Positions 55,127 to 63,908 of a DNA stretch of 64,000 nucleotides are shown piece after piece (the stretch's first letter is position 1; the number at the start of each line of letters is the position of its first letter). The stretch lies in the NCBI RefSeq assembly GCF_009806555.1, contig NZ_VUOK01000058.1:186001-250000 (forward strand). Reading direction: 5' to 3'. The translations under genes were made by a program, and so were the position numbers. The notes beneath the pieces were generated by a model. The model did not search any database. It saw only the letters and a program-made list of their open reading frames with translations, and was not told the origin of the DNA. Origin of the DNA: Methylobacterium sp. 2A. GTDB lineage: Bacteria > Pseudomonadota > Alphaproteobacteria > Rhizobiales > Beijerinckiaceae.

Positions 55127-55151
55127 GGAACACCCCGGAGTTCCCACCGTT
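55127..55151 (+). promoter_or_regulatory. EcfG-type general-stress promoter of the SDR gene
   Basis: GGAAC (55127-55131), a 16-bp spacer and CGTT (55148-55151) match the alphaproteobacterial EcfG/sigma-EcfG consensus GGAAC-N16/17-CGTT perfectly. It lies 28 bases before the SDR start at 55180. Confidence 0.75.
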
Positions 55152-55179
55152 GGACCGGCATTCCAACCGGAGACCACGC

Positions 55180-56055
55180 GTGACCACGGATCCGCTGCAA
55201 AAATATCCCCGCCCGCCCTTCCCGGCACAGCCGCAGAGCTTCCCCGGCAAGACCGGCCGGATGGAGCCGGAGCCCGATCACGGCGAGGCGAGCTACACCG
55301 GGTCCGGCAAGCTCGCCGGGCGGGCGGCGCTGATCACCGGCGGCGACAGCGGGATCGGCCGCGCCGTCGCGATCGCGTTCGCCCGGGAGGGGGCGGATGT
55401 CGCGATCTCCTACCTGCCGGAGGAGCAGGCGGATGCCGAGGCGGTCGGCCAATGGATCGAGAAGGCGGGACGGCGCGCCCTGCTCCTGCCCGGCGACCTC
55501 AAGGACGCCGCCTACGGGCGCCAGATCGTCGCCCGGACCGTGGAGACGTTCGGGCGCCTCGACGTGCTGGTCAACAACGGCGCGTTCCAGCAGCCCAACC
55601 AGGGCCTCGACGCCATCGAGGACACCATCTTCGAGGATCACTTCCGCACGAACGTGTTCGGGCCGTTCTACGTGACCAAGGCGGCGCTCCCGCACCTGAA
55701 GCCGGGTGCCTCGGTGATCTTCACCTCGTCGGTCAACTCGAAGCACCCGATGCCGACGCTCATGGCCTACAGCGCCACCAAGGGCGCCCTCAGCAACATG
55801 GTGCTGAGCCTCGCGCAGCTGCTGGCCGAGAAGGGGGTGCGCGTGAACGGCGTGCTGCCCGGGCCGATCTGGACCCCGTTCATCCCCTCCGGGATGAGCC
55901 AGGACGCGGTGACGTCGTTCGGCAGCCAAGTGCCGTTCGGGCGCCCCGGCCAACCGGCCGAGCTCGCCTCGGCCTACGTGATGCTGGCCTCGGACGAGAG
56001 CAGCTACACCTCGGGGGCGCTCGTCACGGTGGCGGGGGCGATGCCGGTGCTCTGA
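55180..56055 (+). CDS. SDR-family oxidoreductase, general-stress type
   Basis: Short-chain dehydrogenase/reductase of 291 residues. An N-terminal extension PLQKYPRPPFPAQPQSFPGK is typical of the YhxC/YdaD (stress-induced) group. Cofactor motif ITGGDSGIGRAVAIAFAREG is at about residue 52, NNGAFQQPNQGL is near residue 130, and the catalytic YSATKGALSNMV carries Tyr and Lys. The terminal SGALVTVAGAMPVL is usual. GTG 55180 is the start, just after the EcfG-type promoter and a CCGGAGA ribosome site. Likely part of the PhyR-EcfG stress regulon; substrate unknown. Confidence 0.9.
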   Translation: MTTDPLQKYPRPPFPAQPQSFPGKTGRMEPEPDHGEASYTGSGKLAGRAALITGGDSGIGRAVAIAFAREGADVAISYLPEEQADAEAVGQWIEKAGRRALLLPGDLKDAAYGRQIVARTVETFGRLDVLVNNGAFQQPNQGLDAIEDTIFEDHFRTNVFGPFYVTKAALPHLKPGASVIFTSSVNSKHPMPTLMAYSATKGALSNMVLSLAQLLAEKGVRVNGVLPGPIWTPFIPSGMSQDAVTSFGSQVPFGRPGQPAELASAYVMLASDESSYTSGALVTVAGAMPVL

Positions 56056-56138
56056 GACGGACGGGGCCGGGCACGGCGCGTCCGCCCGGCCTGAGGGGGC
56101 GAGCAGGCGGCGGGCCACCGGCGCCCCCCTCTCCCGGT

Positions 56139-57812
56139 TCAGGCGGCACGCACCGCGGTGAGGAAGCGCAGAACCTCGGCGCGCAACGCCTCGGCGCTGC
56201 GGCAGACGTCGGCGGCGGCCGATCCGACATCGCCGGCCACGCGGCGCGTCGCCTCGGCCGCCGCCGAGGCCGAGACCACGTTCTGGCTCACGGCCCCGGT
56301 CCCCTGCGAGGCCGCATCGACGTTCTGGGAGATGTGCCCGGTGGCGAAGCGCTGCTGCTCGACGGCCGCCGCAATCGCACTTGAAATGGTGTTCATCAGA
56401 TCGACCGTCTCGCCGATCGATCGAACCGCCGCGACCGCCTCCGTCGTTTCTCCCTGGATCGCGTCGATCTGCGCGGTGATCTCTTCGGTAGCCCTGGCGG
56501 TCTGGCCGGCCAGTCCCTTCACCTCGGCCGCCACCACGGCGAAGCCGCGGCCCGCCTCGCCCGCCCGGGCCGCCTCGATCGTGGCGTTGAGCGCCAGCAG
56601 GTTCGTCTGCTCGGCGATGGCCGAGATGATCCGCACGACCTCGCCGATCCTCTCCGCCGCCCCGGCCAGACCGCGGATCTGCCGGTCGGTTCGCTCCGCC
56701 TCGCTGACGGCCTGTTCGGCAATCTCGGCCGACTTGGTGACCTGCCCGCCGATCTCCCCGATCGAGGCCGACAGCTCTTCGGTCGCCGCGGCCACGGTCT
56801 GCACGTTGGCGGCCGCCTCCTGGGCGGCGTCGGCCGCCGATCCGGCCCGCTGCGCCGCCTCCACGGCGGTCTCCGACATCGCCCGGCAGGCTTCGCGCAT
56901 CCCGGCCGCGGCGCCGTCCACCTGCTGCAGGAGCGCACTCGCGGTGTGGTCGAAGCTTCGCGTCAGGTCCTCCATCCGGTGCGCGCGTGCCTCGCGCTCG
57001 GCCCGCTCGGCCAGCTGGCCGGCGGCGAGGGTTCGCTCCTTCGCCATGCTGTCGCGGAACACCCCCGCCGCCGCGGCCAACTGACCGATCTCGTCGCGTC
57101 GGCCCAATCCCGGGATTGCGGTCGCGATCTCACCCTCGGCGAGCCTGCGCATGGCCTTGGTGAGGGCGCTCAGCGGCGTGGTGATGCTGCGGACGACCAG
57201 GATCCCGGCCGCCGCGATCCCGAGGAACAGCGGCACCAGCCAGTACAGGGACTGGATCATCCGCCGGCGGCTCGCCGCGTAGACGTCATCGACGTAGAGC
57301 GCCGCGTTGATGGACCATTGCCACGGCGCGAAGGCCAGGGAATAGCCCACCTTGGGTGCGGGCTCCCCCTCGCCGAGCCGCGGCCAGCGATACTCGGTGA
57401 AGCCGCCCCCAGCCATGCCGTGCTCGATCATCTGGCCGACGAACGTCGCCCTCATCTGCTCATCGCTGCGGCTCTTCGTGCCCTCGATCTTGGGATCGGG
57501 ATGGACGAAGTTGCGCCCGACATGGCCCGGGGCGGTGCCGTAGACGAAGACGTAGTCGTTGCCGTTGAACCGGATCGCCCGCAGGACATCGCCGGCCCGC
57601 TTTTTCGCCTCGTCCTGGGTCAGGGTCCCGGCCTCGGCCTGCTTGGCCAGGGCGACCACGATGCTGTGCGCCGCCTCGACCTGATTGCGGATGGCGGCCC
57701 GGCGGTCCTCCATCAGGAGACCTTCGACGGATCGGAACTCGACAGCCAAGATCGCCGCGAATGCCAGCAAGATCCCGCCCAGGATAAAGAATATTTTTTT
57801 ACCGATCGTCAT
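56139..57812 (-). CDS. Methyl-accepting chemotaxis protein with Cache sensor
   Basis: Chemoreceptor of 557 residues: an N-terminal helix (KKIFFILGGILLAFAAILAV), a periplasmic single-Cache domain (residues about 30-180, with NDYVFVYGTAPGHVGRNFVH and YSLAFAPWQWSINAALYVDD), a second helix near residue 190 and a HAMP region. The signalling domain has IISAIAEQTNLLALNATIEA, then ARAGEAGRGFAVVAAEVK. ATG 57812 follows AAGGATA. No C-terminal CheR-docking pentapeptide is seen. Ligand unknown. It is encoded alone. Confidence 0.92.
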   Translation of the reverse strand: MTIGKKIFFILGGILLAFAAILAVEFRSVEGLLMEDRRAAIRNQVEAAHSIVVALAKQAEAGTLTQDEAKKRAGDVLRAIRFNGNDYVFVYGTAPGHVGRNFVHPDPKIEGTKSRSDEQMRATFVGQMIEHGMAGGGFTEYRWPRLGEGEPAPKVGYSLAFAPWQWSINAALYVDDVYAASRRRMIQSLYWLVPLFLGIAAAGILVVRSITTPLSALTKAMRRLAEGEIATAIPGLGRRDEIGQLAAAAGVFRDSMAKERTLAAGQLAERAEREARAHRMEDLTRSFDHTASALLQQVDGAAAGMREACRAMSETAVEAAQRAGSAADAAQEAAANVQTVAAATEELSASIGEIGGQVTKSAEIAEQAVSEAERTDRQIRGLAGAAERIGEVVRIISAIAEQTNLLALNATIEAARAGEAGRGFAVVAAEVKGLAGQTARATEEITAQIDAIQGETTEAVAAVRSIGETVDLMNTISSAIAAAVEQQRFATGHISQNVDAASQGTGAVSQNVVSASAAAEATRRVAGDVGSAAADVCRSAEALRAEVLRFLTAVRAA

Positions 57813-58109
57813 TCTTGGATATCCTTGAAACAAGGTTCCGATTTGTCTGAGATTTTCTCTTCTGTGATTCCACATATGCAGATTTCATATCTTGGCTTCA
57901 AGTCAATTTTCAAAATCCGAGAGAACGACCATCGATAGTCGAGCCAATTTACAAGCTTTCAACTTTCGCGCGCGCCGCCAAAAGGACTGGACGAGTCTAC
58001 TGGAATTGCCATTCCAACTTCGAGTCTCGACTCGATCAGCGCGTCGCATCCCGGTCCGCCCCGGGGGAGCCGGGGCCGGTGAGGGGCGCTGTTCGCCCGG
58101 CCCCCTGCC
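57813..58109. other. Intergenic region between chemoreceptor and dusA
   Basis: About 300 bases, less GC-rich than the surroundings around 57840-57960 (for example TTGTCTGAGATTTTCTCTTC), as expected for the divergent promoters of the two genes. I see no gene, repeat or structured RNA in it. Confidence 0.6.
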
Positions 58110-59207
58110 GTGATATCGGTGCCACCAATCCCAACCCGCAGGACCACACCCGACGCAGGCGGCGCGCGGGACAACACGGATCTGGCACACGTGACCGCGA
58201 CCGGCCTCTGCAGCGCACTTCCGGGCTGGCGCTTTAGCGTCGCCCCGATGATGGATTGGACGGATCGCCATTGCCGGGCGTTTCATCGGACGCTGTCCGC
58301 CCGCGCGCGGCTCTACACCGAGATGGTGACGACCGGCGCCGTGCTGCACGGGCCGCGCGAGCGGCTGCTCGGCTTCTCGGCGGTGGAGCACCCGGTCGCG
58401 GTCCAGCTCGGCGGGTCGGACCCGGCGGAACTGGCGCAGGCGGCGCGGATCGCCGCGGATTTCGGCTACGACGAGATCAACCTCAACGTCGGATGCCCGT
58501 CCGACCGGGTGCAGGAGGGCCGCTTCGGCGCCTGCCTCATGCGCGAGCCGGCCCTGGTGGCCGAATGCGTCGCCGCCATGAAGGCGGCGGTCGCCGTGCC
58601 GGTGACGGTGAAGTGCCGCATCGGGGTCGACGATCAGGACCCCGAGGCGGCCCTCGATGCCCTGACCGACGCCGTGGTTGCGGCCGGCGTCGATGGGCTG
58701 ATCGTCCATGCCCGCAAGGCCTGGCTCCAGGGCCTCTCGCCCAAGGAGAACCGCGACGTGCCGCCGCTCGATTACGGCCGGGCCGCGCGGTTGAAGCGGC
58801 GGCTGACCGGCCTGCCGATCGCGGTCAACGGTGGCCTGCGCGATCTCGACGCCGTGCAGGCGCGCCTCGCCGAGGTCGACGGCGTCATGGTCGGGCGCGC
58901 CGCCTATACCGAGCCGGCGCTGCTGCTTAACGTCGATCCCGACCTGTTCGGCGTGCCCGCGCCGGCCTGCGACGCCTTCGCGGCGGTTGAGGCGTTCGAG
59001 CCCTACATCGCGTCTGTCCTGGCCGGCGGCGAGCGCCTGCACGCGGTCACCCGGCACATGCTGGGGCTGTTCAACGGCCGGCCCGGCGCCCGGGCCTACC
59101 GCCGCCACCTCTCGACGCACGGCATGCGGCCCGAAGCCGGGCTCGGCACACTGCGGGAGGCTGTCGCGCTCGTCTCCCGGGTGGCGCCCGAGGCGCGGGC
59201 CGCCTGA
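58110..59207 (+). CDS. dusA: tRNA-dihydrouridine(20/20a) synthase DusA
   Basis: FMN-dependent enzyme reducing U20/U20a to dihydrouridine in the tRNA D-loop. The protein (365 residues from the GTG at 58110) has the TIM-barrel start FSVAPMMDWTDRHCRAFHRT, active-site DEINLNVGCPSDRVQEGRFG followed by ACLM with the catalytic Cys, and VKCRIGVDD. The dusA-type IVHARKAWLQGLSPKENRDV is also present. The true start may be the in-frame GTG at 58191, nearer the conserved barrel. Confidence 0.93.
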   Translation: MISVPPIPTRRTTPDAGGARDNTDLAHVTATGLCSALPGWRFSVAPMMDWTDRHCRAFHRTLSARARLYTEMVTTGAVLHGPRERLLGFSAVEHPVAVQLGGSDPAELAQAARIAADFGYDEINLNVGCPSDRVQEGRFGACLMREPALVAECVAAMKAAVAVPVTVKCRIGVDDQDPEAALDALTDAVVAAGVDGLIVHARKAWLQGLSPKENRDVPPLDYGRAARLKRRLTGLPIAVNGGLRDLDAVQARLAEVDGVMVGRAAYTEPALLLNVDPDLFGVPAPACDAFAAVEAFEPYIASVLAGGERLHAVTRHMLGLFNGRPGARAYRRHLSTHGMRPEAGLGTLREAVALVSRVAPEARAA

Positions 59208-59216
59208 GCGGTCGCC

Positions 59217-59909
59217 TTACGGCGGGCTCAGGATCAGGCGGTCGCCGCGGACCTCGTAGCCCGAGAGCCGCGTCAGGAAGGTCTGGCCGAGGAGATTGGC
59301 GGAGAGCGCCCCGGGCTTGGCCACCATGGCGTTCACCCGCCGCTCGGTGATCGTGCCGACGCTGAGCGAATCCAGCTGGACCGGCGCCGCGTAGGTGATG
59401 CCGTTGGCGGTGGAGACCCGGGCCGTGAACTCGGACGTCGGGGGCGTGAGCCCAAGCGCTGCGGCGTTCTCGGCGGTCAGGACGACGCTGCTCGCGCCCG
59501 TGTCGAACAGGAATGGCTGCGGGCGGCCGTTGACCTCGGCCTCGACCCGGAAGTCGCCGTCGGCGCGCCGGACGATCGTGACGAGGCCGCCGGAGCCCGG
59601 GATCGCGGTTCCGGGCCGCACCGCGCCGAGCACCTGGGACGTCACGCCCTGGATCCGGTCGCGCTCGCTGTAGCCGATCACGAGGGCGAGGCCGATGAGC
59701 GCCCAGGCGAGCAGCGCCCGCAGATTCGCGCCGAGCCGTGCCGTGAACTGCCGCCAGAACCCGGCCACCACCAGGATCAGGATCATCCCCGTCCAGGCGA
59801 GGCTCACCAACTGATCGGGCCCGATCACCCCGCCGACGCTGTCGCTGCCGTCGCTGAGCACGAGGGCGACGAGGATCAGCGCGATCGCGCCGAGCCCGAC
59901 ATAGATCAT
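59217..59909 (-). CDS. Membrane-bound retropepsin-like aspartic protease (TIGR02281 family)
   Basis: A 230-residue protein with about three N-terminal membrane helices (residues 1-20, 35-52 and 65-82) and a C-terminal single aspartic-protease domain with the active-site motif FLFDTGASSVVLTAEN near residue 132 and LLGQTFLTRLSGYEV near the C-terminus. As for retropepsins it would act as a dimer. It overlaps the upstream DUF1289 gene by ATGA (59906-59909), so the two are translationally coupled. Biological target is unknown. Confidence 0.88.
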   Translation of the reverse strand: MIYVGLGAIALILVALVLSDGSDSVGGVIGPDQLVSLAWTGMILILVVAGFWRQFTARLGANLRALLAWALIGLALVIGYSERDRIQGVTSQVLGAVRPGTAIPGSGGLVTIVRRADGDFRVEAEVNGRPQPFLFDTGASSVVLTAENAAALGLTPPTSEFTARVSTANGITYAAPVQLDSLSVGTITERRVNAMVAKPGALSANLLGQTFLTRLSGYEVRGDRLILSPP

Positions 59910-60118
59910 GACGGCAGCGCCCCCTCCGGCGGGATCAGGCGGGCCGCGCGCATCCGGGCCTCCAGCCCCGCCATGACCGTGCGACGCTCGCCCTCCGACA
60001 TCCCGCCCCAGGCGGCGATCTCGTCGCGGGTGCGGCCGCAGCCGCAGCAGAGCCCGGTGGCAGCATCGAGCACGCAGACCTTGGTGCAGGGCGAGGAGGG
60101 TTTTGGCGCGGGCGGCAT
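59906..60118 (-). CDS. DUF1289 Cys-rich protein
   Basis: A 70-residue protein with the DUF1289 pattern SPCTKVCVLDAATGLCCGCG then RTRDEIAAWGGMSEGERRTV. Five Cys in total and four conserved ones suggest a small Zn- or Fe-S-binding domain. Start ATG 60118 (MPPAPKPSSPC) follows an in-frame ATG 15 codons upstream that adds no conserved sequence. Coupled to the protease by ATGA. Function unknown. Confidence 0.85.
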   Translation of the reverse strand: MPPAPKPSSPCTKVCVLDAATGLCCGCGRTRDEIAAWGGMSEGERRTVMAGLEARMRAARLIPPEGALPS

Positions 60119-60170
60119 CGCAAAATCTTGGCGGACGGATCGTGGCCGCGTGATGACCTTCACCGGTGCG

Positions 60171-60995
60171 CTAATTCGCCACCGCCGCCACCAGGGCCAC
60201 GAGGGCGGCGATCTCGGCCACCTGCTGGCAGGCGCCGATCACGTCGCCGGTCTGGCCGCCGATCTTTTCCCGGGCCAGCCGGGTCAGGCCCCAGGACGCG
60301 AGGCCCGCGCACAGGATCATCAGCGTGACGCCACCGAGCGGCAGATCGAGGAGACACGCGGCCAGCGCCAGCGCCAGACCGAGTCCGAGGGCCGTGGTGA
60401 GGCTCGCCCGGCTGGGCCGTCCGACCGAGGCCGCGAGGCCGTCCGGCCGCGCCGGCGCCAGCAGCACCAGGGGGGCGAGGGCGGCGACCCGCGACAGGGC
60501 GGCCCCCAGGATCAGCGCGGTGACGGCGGCGTAGCCGGTGCGGTCGAGGAGCGTCGCCAGGGCGCCGATGCGCAGCGCCAGCGCCAGGACCAGCGCGGCC
60601 CCGCCATAGGCGCCGATCCGGCTGTCGCGCATGATCTCCAGGCGGCGCTCCCGGGTGGCGCCGCCGCCGAAGCCGTCGGCCACGTCGGCGAGCCCATCCT
60701 CGTGCAGCGCGCCGGTCGCCACCACCAGGGTCGCGACCGCGAGGGTCGCGGCCAGGAACGGCCCGAGCCCGATCCACCACGCCGCCGCCATCACCAGTCC
60801 GGCCGGCAGGGCGAGAACGAGGCCGGCCAGCGGCAGCATCCGGGGGAGGGTGGTGAAGTCGGGGCTGCGATGCGGGTCCGGCTCGCCGGGCAGTTGCGGC
60901 ACCGGCAGGCGGGAGTAGAAGCGCAGGCACCCGGCGAGGTCGTAGAGGGCGCCGCGCCCGGGCCAGTCGGCCTCCCCGCCGGTCTGCCTGTCCAT
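60171..60995 (-). CDS. cobS: Adenosylcobinamide-GDP ribazoletransferase (cobalamin synthase)
   Basis: Inner-membrane enzyme joining adenosylcobinamide-GDP and alpha-ribazole in the last steps of B12 assembly. The 274-residue protein has the CobS signature ATGALHEDGLADVADGFGGG, then RERRLEIMRDSRIGAYGGAA, with about six hydrophobic helices. ATG 60995 follows GGGAGA at correct spacing and is preferred over ATG 61010. It is divergent from cobT with 116 bases between them; no cobalamin riboswitch was recognised there. Confidence 0.92.
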   Translation of the reverse strand: MDRQTGGEADWPGRGALYDLAGCLRFYSRLPVPQLPGEPDPHRSPDFTTLPRMLPLAGLVLALPAGLVMAAAWWIGLGPFLAATLAVATLVVATGALHEDGLADVADGFGGGATRERRLEIMRDSRIGAYGGAALVLALALRIGALATLLDRTGYAAVTALILGAALSRVAALAPLVLLAPARPDGLAASVGRPSRASLTTALGLGLALALAACLLDLPLGGVTLMILCAGLASWGLTRLAREKIGGQTGDVIGACQQVAEIAALVALVAAVAN

Positions 60996-61111
60996 CGCGG
61001 TCTCCCGCATCGCCCGCCACCACGCTCGTATGGGGCGAGCCGGTCCAGTATACGCGGCCTGCTCCGGCTCCGCCTCCCCGTCCGCGGGCACCCACAGGAA
61101 ATCATCGGCCC

Positions 61112-62143
61112 ATGCCCGATCCAGGCCCGTTCGACGACATCCGCAACCTGCTGAAAGCCATGCCCGGCCCCGACCGGGACGCACAGGAGGCCGTTGCGGC
61201 CCGGGACGCGACCCTGACCAAGCCGGCGGGCTCCCTCGGGCGGCTGGAAAGTCTCGTGTCCTGGCTGGCGGCCTGGCAGGGCAAGGCGCCGCCGAGTTTC
61301 GACCGGCCGCTGGTCTGCGTCTTCGCCGGCAGCCACGGGGTGACGCGCCGGGGCGTCTCGGCCTTCCCGGACGCGGTCAACCGGCAGATGCTCGACAATT
61401 TCGCGGCCGGGGGCGCGGCGATCAACCAGATCTGCGCGGCCTACGGGCTCGGCTTCAAGGTGTTCGACCTCGCCCTCGACATGCCGACCGGCGACATCAC
61501 GGAAGGGCCGGCCCTCGACGAGCGCGCGACGGTGGCCACCATGGCGTTCGGCATGGAGGCGGTGGCGGCGGGCACCGACTGCCTCGGCATCGGCGAGATG
61601 GGCATCGGCAACACCACGGTGGCGGCCGCCCTCTACGCCGCCCTGTTCGGCGGCGATCCCGCCCGCTGGGTCGGCCACGGCACGGGCGTCGATCGGGACG
61701 GGCTCGGACGGAAGGTCGCGGCCGTGGAGGCGGCGCTCGCCCACCATGCCGGACATCTCGACGACCCGCTCCAGGTTCTGGCGCGCCTCGGCGGCCGGGA
61801 GATCGCCGCCATGGCGGGGGCGATCCTGGCAGCCCGGCTGCAGCGGATCCCGGTGGTGATCGACGGCTACGTGGCGACTGCCGCGGCCGCCGTGCTGCAC
61901 GCCGCCGATGCAAGCGCCCTCGACCATTGCCTCGCCGGCCACGTCTCGGCGGAGGGCGCCCACGCGGAGGTGCTGGAGCGGCTCGGCCTCGTGCCGCTGC
62001 TGGCGCTCGGCATGCGGCTCGGAGAGGCGTCCGGTGCCGGCATGGCGATGGGCCTGCTCAAGGGCGCGCTCGCCTGCCACACCGGCATGGCGACCTTCGC
62101 GCAGGCCGGGGTATCCGGAAAGCAGGGGGCGCCCACCGCTTGA
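61112..62143 (+). CDS. cobT: Nicotinate-nucleotide-dimethylbenzimidazole phosphoribosyltransferase
   Basis: Makes alpha-ribazole phosphate for the lower ligand of cobalamin. The 343-residue enzyme shows TKPAGSLGRLESLVSWLAAW, VFAGSHGVTRRGVSAFPDAV, GIGEMGIGNTTVAAALYAAL (phosphoribosyl-binding) and the C-terminal RLGEASGAGMAMGLLKGALA with the catalytic Glu. Start ATG 61112. With divergent cobS it completes nucleotide-loop assembly. Cobalamin is needed for methylmalonyl-CoA and ethylmalonyl-CoA mutases in the C1 metabolism suggested by mce. Confidence 0.95.
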   Translation: MPDPGPFDDIRNLLKAMPGPDRDAQEAVAARDATLTKPAGSLGRLESLVSWLAAWQGKAPPSFDRPLVCVFAGSHGVTRRGVSAFPDAVNRQMLDNFAAGGAAINQICAAYGLGFKVFDLALDMPTGDITEGPALDERATVATMAFGMEAVAAGTDCLGIGEMGIGNTTVAAALYAALFGGDPARWVGHGTGVDRDGLGRKVAAVEAALAHHAGHLDDPLQVLARLGGREIAAMAGAILAARLQRIPVVIDGYVATAAAAVLHAADASALDHCLAGHVSAEGAHAEVLERLGLVPLLALGMRLGEASGAGMAMGLLKGALACHTGMATFAQAGVSGKQGAPTA

Positions 62144-62176
62144 TCCGCCAGGGCGTCGCCTCATCGCGAAGGCCCC

Positions 62177-62317
62177 GGATTCCAAAGGATGAGTCCTTTG
62201 GCGGGTGCAGGGCAGAGCCCTGCAAAACAGCTCTCCAGCCCCGGAAGGGGCCGGAGAGCTGTTCGTCGGGGTTTCACCCCGACACCCCACCAAAGGGACC
62301 CGGTCCCTTTGGAATCC
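62177..62317. repeat. Cloverleaf-like inverted-repeat element, family D
   Basis: A 141-bp element between cobT and the solute-binding protein gene. The ends are 12-bp perfect inverted repeats (GGATTCCAAAGG at 62177-62188 and its complement at 62306-62317). Inside are three separate perfect or near-perfect hairpins: TGCAGGGC/GCCCTGCA, ACAGCTCTCC/GGAGAGCTGT with an inner GCCCC/GGGGC, and GTCGGGGT/ACCCCGAC. Together this predicts a four-stem cloverleaf. It is non-coding and resembles short interspersed elements known in Methylobacterium genomes. Confidence 0.85.
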
Positions 62318-62321
62318 CCGG

Positions 62322-63908
62322 TCAGGCGGTCTTCTCGATGTTCCAGAAGAACTGGACCGGCGCCATGACCATGCCCTTGAGCTTCGTGCTGATGGCCATC
62401 GGCTGCTGCACGAGGCCCGCCGGGGCGTAGGGCACCACCGCGAAGGCCCGCTCCTCGATCTGCGCGGCCAGCGCCCTCTGGCGCGTCTCGTCGCTCGTGG
62501 CGATCCATTCGCTGCGCAGGCTCTCCAGGGTCGGATCGTCCGGCCAGCCGAACCACGCGGCCTGACCGTTGGCCCGGATCAGCGGGTGCAGGGCCGGGTT
62601 CAGCACGTCGGCGCCCGACCAGAGCGTGTGGAACACCGACCAGCCCCCGGCATCGACCGGCCCGCGGTTGCCGCGGCGGGCGATGAAGCTGCCCCAGTCG
62701 GTCGAGACCAGATCGACGTTCATCCCGAGCTGCTTCAGCAGATCCTGGGTCACCAGGGACTGGTTGTAGGCGATCGGCTGGTCGGCCGGGGCCAGCAGCA
62801 CCACGCGCTCGCCCTTGTAGCCGGCCTTGGCCAGCATCGCCTTGGCCTTGGCGAGATCCTCCTGCATGGCGGCGGCCCCGCCCGCGCCGCTCGACATCGG
62901 CGAGCCCGGCGTGAAGAAGGTCTTGGCCTCCCGGTAGAAATCCGGGCTGCCGACCACCGCCTGCATGTAGTCGTCCTGCTTCATGGCCATCATCACGGCC
63001 CGCCGGATCTCGGGATTGTTGAACGGCGGCTGCGTGTGGTTGAACCGCATCAGCAGGATCAGCCCGAGCGGCACGTTGCGGATCTCGATCCCCGGCTTGT
63101 CCTTGAGGACGGGGATCAGGTCGATCGCCGGCTGCTCGTACCAGTCGACCGCCCCCTGGATCATCGCGCCGACCGCCGCCGAGGCCTCGGTGATGGCGAG
63201 CCACTCGATCCGGTCGACCTTAGCGACCTTGCCGCCGGCCGCCCAGGACGGCGCCTCCTCGCGCGGCCGGTAGCCGGCATGGCGGGTGTAGATCGCGTTT
63301 TGGCCCGGGATCCATTCCCGCGCCTCGAAGCGCCAGGGGCCGGAGCCCGTGGCGTCGGCGATCGGCTTGGACGCGTCCTGAAGCGCGACGCGCTCCGGCA
63401 TGATGAACGGCACGTTGGACGACAGTTTGCCCAAAGCCGCCGGGAGCAGGGGGAACGGCTTCTTCAGGGCGATCGTGAAGGTCCGCACGTCCTCCTGGCC
63501 GTACGCCTCCACGAAGCCCGCCAGGGTCTGGCCGAACGCGTCCCGCTTGGACCAGCGCGCGATGGAGGCGATGCAGTCCTTGGCCTCGACGGGGGAGCCG
63601 TCGTGGAAGCTGAGGCCGTCGCGCAGATGGAAGGTCCAGCGCAGGCCGTCGGGCGCGGTCTGCCAGTCGCTCACCATCTGGGGCTGGATCCGGAAGTTCT
63701 CGTCGGTGGCGAACAGCGTGTCGTAGACGAGATAGCCGTGGTTGCGGATGACGTAGCTCGTGGCGACGATCGGATCGAGGGACGGCAAGGGCGTCGACGG
63801 GATGAAGCGCAGCACGCTGCCGCCGGCCTGGGCGCGGGACGGGCGGCCGATACCGGCGGCGACCGCCGAGGCGGTGCCCGCCAGGAACTGGCGGCGGTGG
63901 AGCGTCAT
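62322..63908 (-). CDS. Tat-exported ABC transporter substrate-binding protein (SBP_bac_5 family)
   Basis: Periplasmic solute-binding protein of the oligopeptide/dipeptide (family 5) type, 528 residues. The N-terminus MTLHRRQFLAGTASAVAAGI has a twin-arginine motif. The mature domain contains LRWTFHLRDGLSFHDGSPVE, the family-5 signature area with DCIASIARWSKRD, and FNHTQPPFNNPEIRRAVMMA typical of the family. Ligand unknown (peptide, glutathione or opine). Permease and ATPase genes are not in the window; they may lie upstream in the plus-numbered direction. Its stop at 62322 is 5 bases from the family D repeat. Confidence 0.9.
   Translation of the reverse strand: MTLHRRQFLAGTASAVAAGIGRPSRAQAGGSVLRFIPSTPLPSLDPIVATSYVIRNHGYLVYDTLFATDENFRIQPQMVSDWQTAPDGLRWTFHLRDGLSFHDGSPVEAKDCIASIARWSKRDAFGQTLAGFVEAYGQEDVRTFTIALKKPFPLLPAALGKLSSNVPFIMPERVALQDASKPIADATGSGPWRFEAREWIPGQNAIYTRHAGYRPREEAPSWAAGGKVAKVDRIEWLAITEASAAVGAMIQGAVDWYEQPAIDLIPVLKDKPGIEIRNVPLGLILLMRFNHTQPPFNNPEIRRAVMMAMKQDDYMQAVVGSPDFYREAKTFFTPGSPMSSGAGGAAAMQEDLAKAKAMLAKAGYKGERVVLLAPADQPIAYNQSLVTQDLLKQLGMNVDLVSTDWGSFIARRGNRGPVDAGGWSVFHTLWSGADVLNPALHPLIRANGQAAWFGWPDDPTLESLRSEWIATSDETRQRALAAQIEERAFAVVPYAPAGLVQQPMAISTKLKGMVMAPVQFFWNIEKTA

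Noticed and set aside
60996..61111. Possible cobalamin riboswitch between cobS and cobT
   Set aside because: The 116-base gap is too short, and the B12-box consensus GCCACTG was not found.
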